Origin: Sphagnum magellanicum
Lineage: Eukaryota > Streptophyta > Sphagnopsida > Sphagnales > Sphagnaceae
Direction of reading: 5' to 3'
Assembly (NCBI GenBank): GCA_021904315.1
Contig: CM038919.1
Span: 18,531,666 to 18,595,665, forward strand
Length of the DNA: 64,000 bases
Part shown: in pieces, positions 38,701 through 50,185 of the stretch
How positions within the stretch are numbered: the stretch's first letter is position 1
How the letters are laid out: the number at the start of each line of letters is the position of its first letter
Notes under the pieces: generated by a model
The model's input: only the letters and a program-made list of their open reading frames with translations
The model's database searches: none
Told to the model about the DNA's origin: nothing
Made by a program: the position numbers and the translations under genes

Positions 38701-40090
38701 CGAGTGATGTAAGTGAGGAAGTGCCAATGGTCACACAACTTGATGAAGAAAGGCAACGCTTGTGGGAATTGGCAAAGGCCAACTTGGAAAAGGTGCACAA
38801 GAGGTACAAGGATTTTGCGAACAAGTTCCGACAAAAGGTGAAGTTCCAAGAAGGGGATGAAGTGTCGTTGAACATTAAGAATTTCCAATTGCTAGAAGGT
38901 TTAAATCACAAGTTCTTGGGCCCATATGTGAACCCATTCAAAATGTTGGAAAACAAAATTTTCAACACTTACAAGTTAGAACTATCGAAAAATTTCAGAG
39001 TTCACCCCACATTTCATGTTTCCCTTTTGAAGCTAGTCGCCCGCGATGCCTCAAGGCCTAATTGAGAGCACAATTCAAGGCCCCCACCAGATTTGGTTCA
39101 TAATGAACCAGAATTTGAAGTGGAGGCCGTGCTCAAGTCAAGGCAACTAAGAGGACGAAAGCAGGAATACTTAGTTAAGTGGAAAGGATACCATCCAATA
39201 GAGGCATCTTGGGTGAATGAATCTGATATGGAACATGCCCAAGAAGCCATAAAGGAATTCCACACTAGACCGGTAAAGAAGAAACGTAGAACGTGATGAG
39301 GACATCACTTTTCTTTTAGTGGGGCATGGAGTCACGTAAAATGTACCACATCAAGTTGCAAATGAAATAAAAGTTAAAAACTTCCAAAATATTGTATCAT
39401 GAAAATAATGTATAACTGCAAATAGGGTTGTCAAAGTTGGCATGAGACAATTCGAACTCCCTTGCGTAGGCCCAAATCAAAATTAAACTCCTACCTTGGG
39501 GTTAAGAGAAACTTTGACCCCAAAAGAGGAGGCAAGCAAGGTGAGCTTGCGGGGACATGCATAAGCTTTAAGTGCATCCCAAAGGGTTGGTTGGTAGTGG
39601 TGGCCAACACGGGAAGTCATGACTTCGTTTGTGTACTTTAATCGTGTAGTTTGGGACTTGGGTTTTTGGCAAAACCCAAATATCACTTTTCGTACCTTGA
39701 TAAACAAACCTTTTAATTAAGGCTTGATTGTTGTGATCAAGGTGCAAGGTTGGGAAAGGAGTCATGTCAAGTAGCTTAGGTCAAGATTAGATTTGGCTTG
39801 AGTTTTTCATGAAGGGAAGGTTGAAATAATGGCTTCCCAAATGAAGGCTCTGTCAATTAGGCTAGTTTAGGTCTTTTGATGGAGCGAAGGTTAAAGGTTT
39901 TATATGAGAAACCCTTGGACTTGCCAAGAAAGTGTTGGAAACTTGGGGACGCCTAAATTAACTTGAGGCAAAATCTTGCCGTAAAAGTCGGCACTTGATG
40001 GCCAAGGATCCAAAAAAAAGAAATTGTCATTTTGGAAAGAAATCCTAAGTGTCAATGAAAACATTGACCTTTTCTTCTAGTGGGGGAGAG

Positions 40091-40911
40091 TTTCGCAACC
40101 GAACTTTGAAGGAGTGTGAGGATGAAACTCACACTCCCAAAATTGGAACTTGGGAGTCCTCTAGGACTCCCTAAACTTCAGACTTCGATTGTAGGGGTCA
40201 AAACACCTTGCATTAGAATGTTATTTATATCATTGGAAAGTTATCAAAGTGTAGATGTCGAAAATGGGCTTGCATGGGCCATTTGGATATCTGTAACACA
40301 AATTATGGCAAAAAGAAGGGTCGGAAATCAAACTGGCAGTTTGACTCTCGACCACTAAAAGTCGGGAATCGACCTGACCCCGATGTGTGAAGGGGAAGTG
40401 CGATATATCGTTGGAAAGCCCTCAACGAGAGCTACAAGGTTGCTTCAGACCTCATCCCAATTAGAGGTCTAAGCAAAGAATTATGACCTCGCAAAGTCCT
40501 GGGAGTCCAAACCGGGACAGTTTCTACACTCCTCCTTGGGGGTCCTAGGACAAAAAGCCATTCGGATGCGGGTGCCATGGAGAAGCATAGAATATACTAT
40601 ATGGGGGAAGGTGGTGGCTTCCCTCAAGTCTAGGCCGTGGTGAGTCATGTGAATCCAAAGTTGCCTATGGCTTGTCCTAACACCAGGGGGTGCTCTAGAA
40701 AGTGAATTAACCAACTTGTTGGTTGGTTTGATGCAAGTTCGAGTAAGAAAGTAAAACTTGTCACTCTTCCTAGTCCCATCCTAGAGCTTCGGCATACCCC
40801 TCTACCCCTTTTAATGCTGAGAGCTAGGAGTGTGCCCCGAATTTTTCACAATTCCATTGTTGAATAACTTAGACCCAATTTGGGTCTAACTAGGAACTTA
40901 GGAGTGCGTCA
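40091..40911 (+). repeat. 3' LTR of the chromovirus
   Basis: Aligns over its whole length with the 5' LTR (shared ctttgaaggagtgtgagg start region and tctaactaggaactt end region). It is preceded by a purine tract and followed by ATTGG. Confidence 0.9.
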
Positions 40912-41929
40912 ATTGGACATTGGAGGTTTAAATTTTGAATTCTTGTTTAATTTTGAATCATGTTGATAGTGACTTGGGGACTACCCAAAGACAGGAGTTC
41001 TGGGAAAAGGATATTCATTATTAGACACATAGTTTTGGAGTAAGGAAATAGATGTAGGTACTTTGTAACAAAAACTATAGACTCTATTTTGATATACTAT
41101 AGATTTAATTTATTTTTTTGAATTCATTTCAACAGAACTTGGAATTTTTTGCTATATTTTGATTAAATTTTTCTATAAAACAAAAGAAATATAGACTTCT
41201 ATAATGATTTTCATATTCAAATTGTTGTGTGAATTTTTTGAAGTATCAAAAATATAAGGAAATGAATTGTAATTTTGTGTCTAGATTTTCTACATTGTAT
41301 CTTGAAGTACAGATTCTTGGTATATGAAATAACCATGAATCTAGTGTTTTAATGAACTACAAAGATAGGTGTATTTAGAATCAAGGCAGGAATTGTGAAT
41401 GTGTGCATATAATAATGTAAATTTGTTGTTACAGTAAGTGTGGAATAGTTCTGCAAGGATTTAATCCACATCTACCATTTGGCAACCATCTTTTGGGGCA
41501 TTTTTTATTGTTTTTTTCACAAGAACAAGAGGGTTTTCTGCATTTTCCATTATTTATACTATATATGAAGGTGTTAAAAAAAGTAGTTTAATTTTCAATT
41601 CAGATTTAGAAGGGTATGTTGGAAGCATCATAGATTTAAGCGATTGACATCATAAAGACTATAGAATGACCTACAAAATTTGAAGAAAAAGGATTGTGAA
41701 ACAAGATGAATGAAATGGTGACTTGGAGTTTACAATGGTAATTGGATTTTGAAGCAAATTGTCAAGTTACTAAACAAAAAAAGAAAACAATCTTGAAAAT
41801 GGAGAAGAGTATGTGGGAATTATAGAAACCCCATATCGGAATCTAATGTTGGATAAATGAATTTTGAAAACAAAAAAAAAACATGCAAGGCATAGGTTGT
41901 TTCTACCATAAGAGGTGGTAAGGCATGAA

Positions 41930-43510
41930 GTATGGACTAGTGGTCTTTAGAGGAAGCATAGTTACAGATAACGATCTCCACGAAAGGAAATGTTATCAAA
42001 TATTCACCCGAATGAATGGGTGCAATATATTTCTCAACCACAATCTATAGTTCAAAGTCATGAAGATCAAAATAGAACAAGGACTTTTGTAAACCCTAAT
42101 CAATCGTCGAAAATCTCAAGTCCAGAATTAGTAACTAACTAAGGAAAGGATATTTTAAGAATTATATAATATAGGTTTGTGTATCAATCTGCATTTCTAG
42201 ATTATTATGAATTAATAGAAAACTGGGAGGTGGAAGAAAACATTAGTATTAATGTGCTTGAGGAGACAGAGGAAAATTATTTACGAACATCAGGTAAATG
42301 CATACTATAATGTCCCTTTGTTTGTCACAATGTAAAAATTCTTGACCTTCTAACTACATGATGTTTTTTAAGTTATAATTTATTTTTCAATTTGAAAAAA
42401 GGGACTTACATATATGATCTATATTATCATAGAAATAACATATTAAAAAAAAAACCATATGTTCATTTTTTGGTTTAAGGGGGATTTTAAAACTTGTGTC
42501 TTAAATTTAATCATAATCTTTATTTAGTCCTTAAACAATTCTAAATGGACTCATAGATCTTGGGCTATTAAATTATTTATTTGATAGTACTTTGCCACAA
42601 GTTATATGATCAAAATGGAGACTAAAATTTTTATTAAAGATGTCATTATTAATGAAAGTGGCCATTTGAGTACTTTTTTTGGAAGGTTAAAATTCACAAG
42701 TACTTTTCAATATGTATTTTTTGAGTTTGATTCAAGTGTTTTCATTGAATGTGTTTTATAATGTATTAAAAAAGATGTATAACACATATAATATGTTATT
42801 CACCATATAAATATGCATTCACCCCATCTAAATATGTAGAGGCAAAGGTGAATGTGTTGGATGAAATACCATAATCATATTCACATCAAGGAAATCCAGA
42901 ATTGGATCAAACAAGGTACACAACCAAAACATGGGATCATGAATCTATGGATTCAAAGGTAGCCAAATTACTTTCAAAAGTTTATGCATTCTGTGAAGAA
43001 GACGGATATGTAATTATGGATCGTCCTTTTGTGCCTTTTCACATTAGAATAGGTATTGTTAGACATGTGGAATTATAGAATGTGACAGGAACATTAATGG
43101 ATCAATCACAAGACCAAAAACCAGGAATTCCTGCAATCCAAAATAGATTAAAAGGCATGGAGTTGGGAGGTTAATTAAGACCACAAAGTCGACATATTTT
43201 TCCATCCATTTAGTTTAAGAGTAGAATATTAGAGGTGTATTCATATCCACATGTTGCACCACGAAGGATACCAATGGGTAATCACTGAATAGGACATCAT
43301 CAAATTCGATTCAACTTAGCTTCACCAAGAGTGTTAGAAGCAACAATTGCTGAAATTTGGAGACAACCTACTAAAATAAAGGTTACTCAATCACCTAATG
43401 TTATGATAACAATCATAGGAGTGGAAATGGTTGTTCCACCCAACATGAACGATGAAATGTTATATAACTACTATTTGAATAGTTATAGTAGACTTAGTAA
43501 GTGATAATAG
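41930..43510 (+). pseudogene. Unidentified coding relic, possibly virus-derived
   Basis: Between AT-rich flanks, the plus strand holds stretches with protein-like composition, such as YGIVRHVEL-type and VLEATIAEIWRQPTK segments, over about 1.5 kb. It is broken in several places and has no start, LTRs or catalytic motif that I can see. The layout and style made me think of a plant pararetrovirus (Caulimoviridae) structural or movement protein, but I have no diagnostic motif, so the assignment is open. It lies just right of the chromovirus's 3' LTR but outside its target duplication, so it is a separate fossil. Confidence 0.35.
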
Positions 43511-45119
43511 TTCTTTTGGAAGTAAAAATAACTTGCATTTGTTTTCTATAGCATTGCTTTCATAAAGACAGCAATGTTTGAGGATTGCATTTCCACCTTT
43601 AACAACCACCAATCAAAGGTCCATATGCCCAACCCTTACCCACTAATTATTTCTTTGACCCTACATTTTAGACAAGTTATCCTACATTTGATTGGTTGTA
43701 CACAATTTATCTTGAACTATGTGTACTAGTCGAACAAATTAATGTTATACACAAAAAATTAAGTTTAGTTGTGTGTAACAAGGCGGACTAACTCTAAATT
43801 CTTTTTTTAAATGATCACAATGCAGATGTTTTAAAATTTAAAAAAACTGGTCTCAAGACTGAACCAAAGGTTCCATAAAAAATAAATTAATTAAATTTAA
43901 ATTTTAAAAAAAATAGAATCAAGACCAAAGGTTCCTTTTGAAATCAAGAACTGGACGCAACATTGGTCAAAACGTTTAAACATTTTGAGCATGTTCTATC
44001 AAAACTGGCTTATAGAAGTAAAGTTTATTGTGCTTGGTAGGATTTGTGAAAAATGGCCATGTTTATACATTTCTATGTGTATATGTATATCTGATGTTCA
44101 ATATATATATATATACATACATACATACATACAATCATATTGTATGTATGTATGCCTCAGGATTTCAGGAAATGAACTGCCAGTATTTTTATTTTTTGTT
44201 TGCTTTGATTTTTGTGAGTCTTGGCATTTTGGAATCAAAAGTTTAGTCTTTCAGCTTAGATTGCTTTTGGAGATCTTACTCTTTTATTTAGAGGTTTTGG
44301 GTTTGGTGTTTTAGAACTACAAGATTGGTTTTTCCTTTCTTTCTTTCTTTCTTGCTTTTCAGTCTTGGTTCCAGAACTAACCATAGTCTTGTTTTTCCTA
44401 TTCAAACCTTGCCAGGGTTTCAAAACTGAAAGTCCATTTTCATAGCCTTGGTTGTTTTTGGAACTATGACAAGGGGTGTGTGACACTGTGAGGCCTTGCC
44501 ATTTACATTAAATAGTGTCACCTCGAGAAGCTGAACCTTTTTAAAACTATGTAGCACCCCTATTAAGAACTTAATTCAATTTTTAAAATATGTGATTCTT
44601 CAATCAGGTTCCAATGCCAATTCCAAAGAAATTTAGAATATGTCAAGTCCAAAGACGGTGGACCTTATAATCTGACCTGAACCTGTTGAAATTCAAGAAC
44701 TTGCTAACATGGAAAAAATACCACTTTCAAATCAGGGATATGAACACAGCAAAAAGCACAAGTTATGAACATGAAATCCCCCCACATGCCCTAACCAAGT
44801 AATCAAATCGGCAACCAACATTGCTCATGTAATTAGCTTGTAAAATCCATGAAGACGAGGCTGAAACTCTTTCCTTCTAAAGCACAAACACATTTCCTAC
44901 ACCCAATAAAAACACACACAAATACACATTGAAAGGGTAGAGAGAGAAACCTGTGGAAAATACACTTTTAATACACAGACATCACTCACCAGAAAGGGAA
45001 AAAAAATTGGCCAATAGGTTCTCAACAATACAATAGGATTGAAGAATAGTTCATCTTCAATGCAAAGTAGTTGCCACAATACAGTCAACAAAATGTTTGT
45101 TGTTCAGATCATCAGATTG
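43511..45119. other. Intergenic between coding relic and HMA gene B
   Basis: No gene seen. The part from 44,200 to 44,650 belongs to the ggttc/gaacc-rich type found elsewhere, and 44,740-44,810 has a weak tRNA-like look on the minus strand (ttggttgcc ... catgttcataac). Confidence 0.4.
44101..44156. repeat. TA/CATA tract with inverted halves
   Basis: A TA run leads into catacatacatacaat and then its inverted copy attgtatgtatgtatg around a short centre, so the tract can form a hairpin. Confidence 0.85.
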
Positions 45120-45400
45120 CAAAATTTTCTCAAAGACCAATTAAGTCATCGGATTCCCATTTTTCTCAAAGACCCACATTCATCATCAGATTGCAATTTT
45201 TCTCAGAAGACTCATTAATCGTCAGCTTCCCAATTTTCTCAAAACACCCACATTCATCATGAGATTGTATTTTTTTCTCAAAGACCCATTAGTTGTCAGC
45301 TTCCCAATTTTCTCGAAAGACCCACATTCATCATCAAATTGTAATTTTTTCTCAAAGACCCATTTAATCATCAGATTCCCAATTTTCTCACAAGACTCAT
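45120..45400. repeat. 36-bp minisatellite downstream of HMA gene B
   Basis: Around eight copies spaced 35-39 bp, each with ttttctcaaagacccacat followed by a catcagattgcaa-like half. Alternate copies resemble each other best (cattcatcat versus taatcatcag), so the higher-order unit is about 75 bp. Two further isolated copies occur near 45,505 and 45,550. It lies 350-630 bp beyond the stop codon, in the 3' flank or a long 3' UTR. Confidence 0.85.
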
Positions 45401-45749
45401 TGTCTTAATACCAATATGCTGCAAAACTGATGAAAAGTAAACATTGTGAGAAAATAAACACCAAGCTAAAAAGTTGAAGGCAGATAGCAAGCAGAACATC
45501 GGCTTCCAAATTTTCTCAAAAACCCATTTTTCATCAGATTACGAACTTTCTCAAAAGACCCATCAATATACCAACATCAAGTGCAAAACTGTTGCAAATT
45601 AAGTTACATTGTCAGAAACAAAACACAAAGCAAAAAACTTGTAAGGTAGGAAGCCGAAACACTGACCTAAACCATGAAGGGTAGTAGTAGAGCAAAGAAG
45701 AAACACTAAGCTATACATATAATATATGTACAAGCGAGTCAATGATTCA

Positions 45750-48179
45750 CTAATAGGTATTCGGGATGTGTTTAAGGTACTGTGGATTGGTATAGAAGCT
45801 GGAGTAATCTGTTTCAGGGAATTGGTTGTAATGATTTGGTGGGTAAGATTGGCTTGGCACATATGAGTTATAAGGATTATAGTAGCTAGATGTATATGGT
45901 GAGCGGGCCCAATAATCCGTAATTGGCTTTTCTTGATAGTAATATTGATAGGCGGATGGTGGATTACTGTTCACAACTTCTTCAGATTTTTTCTCAGCTT
46001 TTGTCTCACCTTTCTCCTTGGGTGGTGACTTGTTGTCTTCAGCTTTCTTCTCAGGTGCTTTCTCTTCAGTCTTTTTCTCAGGCGAATCGGGTTTTTTCTC
46101 AGCTTTTGTTGACTCCTCAGTTTTGGTCTCAGCAGCTTTTGTCTCTGCTTTTGCTTTTGCTTCTGGTGCTGGTGCTGGTGGCTCCACCACAATCTCTGCT
46201 TTCTTGTCGAATTTCCTTGCTTTGTGTAATACTTGCTGTGGATTTGTCTTTCCTGATACTGTGACTTTGCGGGTTGGAAGATCTGCTTGTATATCCGTAA
46301 CACCTACAAAACAAAACAAACGGATGTTGAGTACAAAATTGAGAACTCCAAAAAATAAATTCTTCTTCTTCTTCTTCATCACCACATGACTGACTGACTA
46401 TCAGTGAGCAATTCCACAATGTGCACAAGCATAGAGTAATTTTTGCACAAGTTTTGTTACAAAAAATTCAAATGGAGACGACAAATAAAAGACCAGAATG
46501 ACTTACCATCAGCTTCACTGATCACTTCTGTCACCATCTCAATACACTTGCTGCAACACATCTTGTTCACCTTCAGCACAACTTTCTGCAAAACAGATCC
46601 AGCAAATATATATTTTGTTACACAACAGATATCAGAGACAGGTCTCAACTGGTAGTGTTGTCTGGTTCTTGATTTTGAAAGCAATCTTCAGTTCCAATTT
46701 CAAAAAAGCTCAAGTTTAATAGAGCCTTCAATGTGATTGTGGAAACAGTTTTTTTTTATTTTGTAAAACCTCTAGGAGGCCCAAGATTTCCCAAAACATT
46801 TTGGGAAGCCCAGTCTGGTTTAAGACTAGATCAACACAAATGAACTCTTGAGTTTTCCCAAACATTTGGAGCCTGGTCCAGTTTAGGACCACCAAATCAA
46901 CAGAAAATGAACTCTCAAAGATTTCCCAAAACATTTGGAGCTTGGTCCATTTGAAGACACAGATCAACAGCAAATGAACTCTCAAGATTTCCCAAAACGT
47001 TTGGAACTGGTCCAGTTGAAGACACAGATCAACAGCAAGTGAGCTCACTCTCAAGACTTCCCAAAACATTTGGAGCCCAGTCCACTTGAAGACACAGATC
47101 AACAGCAAGTGAGCTCACTCTCAAGACTTCCCAAAAAATTTGGAGCCCAGTCCACTTGAAGACACAGATCAACTGCAAATGAACTCACTCTCAAGATTTC
47201 CCAAAAAATTTGGAGCCCGGTCCAGTTGAAGACACAGATCAACAGCAAGTGAGCTCACTCTCAAGATTTCCCAAAACATTTGGAGCCTGGTCCAGTTGAA
47301 GACACAGATCAACAGCAAATGAACTCACTCTCAAGATTTCCCAAAACATTTGGAGCCTGGTCCAGTTGAAGACACAGATCAACAGCAAATGAACTCACTC
47401 TCAAGATTTCCCAAAACATTTGGAGCCTGGTCCAGTTGAAGACACAGATCAACAGCAAATGAACTCACTCTCAAGATTTCCCAGAACACTTGAAGCCCAG
47501 TGCAGTTGGAGACACAGATCAACAGCAAATGAGCTCACTCTCAAGATTTCCCAGAACATTTGAAGCCCAGTCCAGTTGAAGACACAGATCAACAGCAAAC
47601 TTCATTCAAATTGCACAACAAATTCTTTAGGCATTAGACTAGAGTAAAATGAGGAGTCCAAACATTAGAAAAGATGGGTGAAGAAAAAAAAAGATTTTGT
47701 CTAACCGGAGGTGCTTCAGGTTTCTTTGATTCAGAATCTTTCTTGTTCTCCTTCTTGTCTTCACCTTTCTTGGGCTTGTCTTCAGCCTTCTTGTCCTCTT
47801 TCTTTTCTTCCTTTTTGGCAGCCTCCTTGTTTTCTTCCTTCTTCTCTTCTTTCTTCTCCTCTTTCTTCTCCTCCTTAGAAGGGTCTGTCTTCTTGGCTTC
47901 TTCCTTTTTCTCAACCTTGGGTACTTCAATTGGAACTAGCTTCCACATAGTTCCCACTGGTGGTGGTGGCATCATCCATCCCGGGCCAGTTCTTCCATAG
48001 CCAAACAACTAGTACACCCACAACATCACCATACAAACAAACCTCAGAACTTCTGCATGCTGCTGCTTCAACAATTCTAGACTGTCAAGCTTCTTCATCG
48101 GTCTAGCTGCTGATACCAATGATATAAGACCATTGTAATTCCATTGCAAAATTCGCATACATACCTCAGCGTTGTCCAT
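45750..48179 (-). CDS. HMA-domain metal-binding protein, HPP type, Lys/Glu-rich, four exons (gene B)
   Basis: Minus-strand exons: 48165-48179, 47706-48008, 46507-46585 and 45750-46303, joined to 316 residues. Exon 1 encodes MDNAE. Exon 2 opens LFGYGRTGPGW, carries WKLVPIEVPK (compare WKLVPVK in gene A), then about 65 residues dominated by Lys and Glu. Exon 3 is 79 nt, exactly as in gene A, and encodes the metal loop KMCCSKC, a full MxCxxC. Exon 4 completes the HMA fold with GVTDIQADLPTRKVTVSG, followed by a Pro/Ala/Lys/Glu linker and a Tyr/Pro/Ser-rich tail ending IPNTY. No CaaX box is present. All intron phases match gene A, so the two are paralogues. Differences are the much longer charged linkers and a 1,120-bp second intron filled by a minisatellite. 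The donor of exon 2 (CCG|gttaga) is weak but keeps the phase. The role is probably metal binding or stress signalling, inferred from the family only. Confidence 0.85.
46775..47605. repeat. 70-bp minisatellite in intron 2 of HMA gene B
   Basis: About twelve head-to-tail copies. The unit contains aagatttcccaaaacattt, then ggagcctggtccagttgaag and acacagatcaacagcaaatg. Copies from about 47,070 to 47,600 are exactly 70 bp apart and nearly identical; those at the left end are 67-69 bp and more diverged. 70 is not a multiple of three, and the array lies wholly between the GT and AG of the intron, so it is not coding; an open frame across part of it is accidental. Confidence 0.92.
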
Positions 48180-49084
48180 CTTCCCAACTGCGAGATCTCA
48201 CAAAATACTAGCTGGCCAGCAGCCGCTACCCCCACCAATCAAGCTTGGCTAGCTTCTGATCTTACACACAGCTCTTGAAAACCCAGTCGCCAACTGCGTC
48301 TGCAAGAGTTCAAAGCTGGAAATTGCAGGAACCAAACATTTGGGGGAACGTCAGTCACTGCATGTGCCTAGCTGATTCCTGTAGCTAGAATTTTCTGCTA
48401 GCAAGACTGCCGGACTAGACTGCAACCCAAGAACATGAGCCAGGATTCAAGGAATGCAAACTGGGTGCCACTGAGTTTCAGACACTGTTGAAAGATACAA
48501 CGTCAACAGCAAGTCTAGATATCCTGTAGTTAGGATTCCTGCTCATCTAGACGAAGCTGCTTGCTGCAGGGTCAGACCGACTGCAACTGGAAAAACCCAA
48601 ACTCCTACAAAATCTACTACTACTGCAGCAGCAAGCACAAATTTTCTAAAAACTTTTGTGCAGTCGGAAGTTGGCAAACCAAAACTCCGAGTAATATCTC
48701 CTCGAGAATCAAGACAACGTTCCGAATTTCAACTCCTGGCACTAAACGTTAACACTCGTTTGCAATGTGAAGAGAAGAAGACATTAAGAAAGCAAATGCA
48801 ATGTTCACAGCGAAAGGAGAAGCGTGGTAGAGTCAACGAGCAGCTCTAGCTATTCTGCTGCTGCTACTGCTGCTTCTGGTGGCGAAAAAAATTACAAAGC
48901 AATTAGCGGGAGCTCGGAATTCTAGAATCACTCGCAAAAGTTCACAACAAGATCACATGAGAGCTTTGAAGCCAATAAGAAAATTGCAAGCTACTACTTA
49001 GACCAAATCGAAAAACTCTCGAGATGAAGTCCTGACGGAACACAAAATTTAGACAAAAATTGACCAAACTGCTGCTGCTGCTCC

Positions 49085-49335
49085 TCTCAAAAGCGCAATT
49101 GTGCAAGTGATAGGCGTGATGAGACGAAAAAACACCGATCTAAAAAAGGAATCACGAGAGGAAGAAGAGAGGAGAGAGAGAGAGAGAGGAAGCGCGCGCG
49201 AGAGAGAAGGAGATGGGGTCCAAGCGAACGGGCGGGCGTGACGACAGGTGCACCAGTTGCGTACGACTGCATTTGCAACGGATCCCTCTCTGTCTCTCTC
49301 GCAACTGGTTTACTGTTTTGACCCATTCAAACCCT
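49085..49335. promoter_or_regulatory. CG-rich and CT-rich likely promoter or leader of HMA gene B
   Basis: On the gene's strand this region reads through a pyrimidine tract (CTCTCTCT repeated, 49,160-49,200) next to CGCGCGC and several CG-rich words (cccgcccgttcgc). Such pyrimidine patches are common near plant transcription starts. No clear TATA box is visible. The distance to the start codon, about 0.9-1.1 kb, matches the CG-rich patch before gene A, hinting at a long leader or a leader intron in both. Confidence 0.35.
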
Positions 49336-49623
49336 GCCAAAAAAGTAATCCCTGTCATGATATTACTTAATTAATTAATTCCTTCATTAATTAATTAGGT
49401 TTTTCAAATGCTCCAGTGACCTAGGGTTTTTTTTTTTTTTTTTTTTCCTTACAAATTTCACGAGGTAGGTGGACTTATGATCCACAAGAGGATTTTGCCA
49501 AATCTGGCTAAATGTAGTCAGAGAAAAAAAAACAAGTAGAAATTTATTGAATCCCGGCTGGCTATGTACTAGAAAGTTGCAAGAGAGCTGTTGGTAAACA
49601 CCCTAGTTCAATAGCCAAATTCC

Positions 49624-49664
<41 letters not shown>

Positions 49665-49844
49665 TTTTTAGACATGCTGAAATTTTCAAAAAAAACTTCT
49701 ATCAAAGAAATTCTTTTTCATGAAGGAAGATGAAGCATCTATTGGAATATTTGAGGATATTTTATTTCCCGAAATGGAATCTTCAAAATTAAATAATTAT
49801 TCAGCAATAGACCCAACAAACCTGCTATTTAACTATGGTAATTT

Positions 49845-50185
49845 TAGTTCTTCATTAGTTCTTGGATTAAATCATGGTAGCCTTCTCTAGGTTTCGGATT
49901 AGGCGTGTTACCTAATTAGCCTTCTTTAAGTTTTGGATTATTAGTTGTAACTAGTGTTAGTTTAGTCTTCACATTTGGCATGGTAATTTAGTCAAACTTA
50001 GTTTTTGGCATGGTAATTAATTGGTCTTCCGGATGGTAATTAGTCTTCTTTAATATTTTGGATTAGGCACATGGTAATGAGCCATGAACCTACTTTAGTT
50101 TTTGGATGGGGCATGGTAAGTTAAGTGTTCTTTAGTCTTTGGATTAGACATGTTAGTTCTAAGTCTTAGGGCTTAATCCATGGAA
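49845..50185. repeat. Degenerate repeat of TTTTGGATTAGGCATGGTAA words
   Basis: About nine drifting copies of ttggattaggcatggtaatt with ttagtcttctttag-type spacers at 30-45-bp intervals. Transcription or coding is not indicated. Confidence 0.7.

Larger units (their letters stand above)
31107..40911 (+). mobile_element. Ty3/Gypsy chromovirus (LTR retrotransposon), full length but broken
   Basis: Complete outline: 5-bp target duplication ATTGG (31,102-31,106 and 40,912-40,916), two LTRs of about 820 bp, a primer site TGGTATCAGAGC at 31,927-31,938 complementary to initiator tRNA-Met, and a purine tract just before the 3' LTR (about 40,079-40,090). Parts in order: gag (32.0-33.0 kb) with a CCHC knuckle near 32,950; protease (DTGAS, 33,121); reverse transcriptase (36.5-37.2 kb, YIDD at about 37,009); RNase H (37.2-37.8 kb); integrase (37.9-39.06 kb); and a chromodomain (39.09-39.26 kb, EYLVKWKGYHPIEASWV). 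The order protease-RT-RNase H-integrase plus the chromodomain marks a chromovirus, probably Tekay-like. The coding region has about ten breaks besides the CACTA insertion at 33,267-36,114. The LTRs differ by roughly one base in ten by eye, mostly C/T and A/G, so it is an old fossil. Confidence 0.95.

Noticed and set aside
46728-47108. 126-codon frame with repeated WTGLQMFWE-like peptide
   Set aside because: It is a reading of the intronic 70-bp minisatellite; the unit length is not a multiple of three and the frame stays open only by chance.
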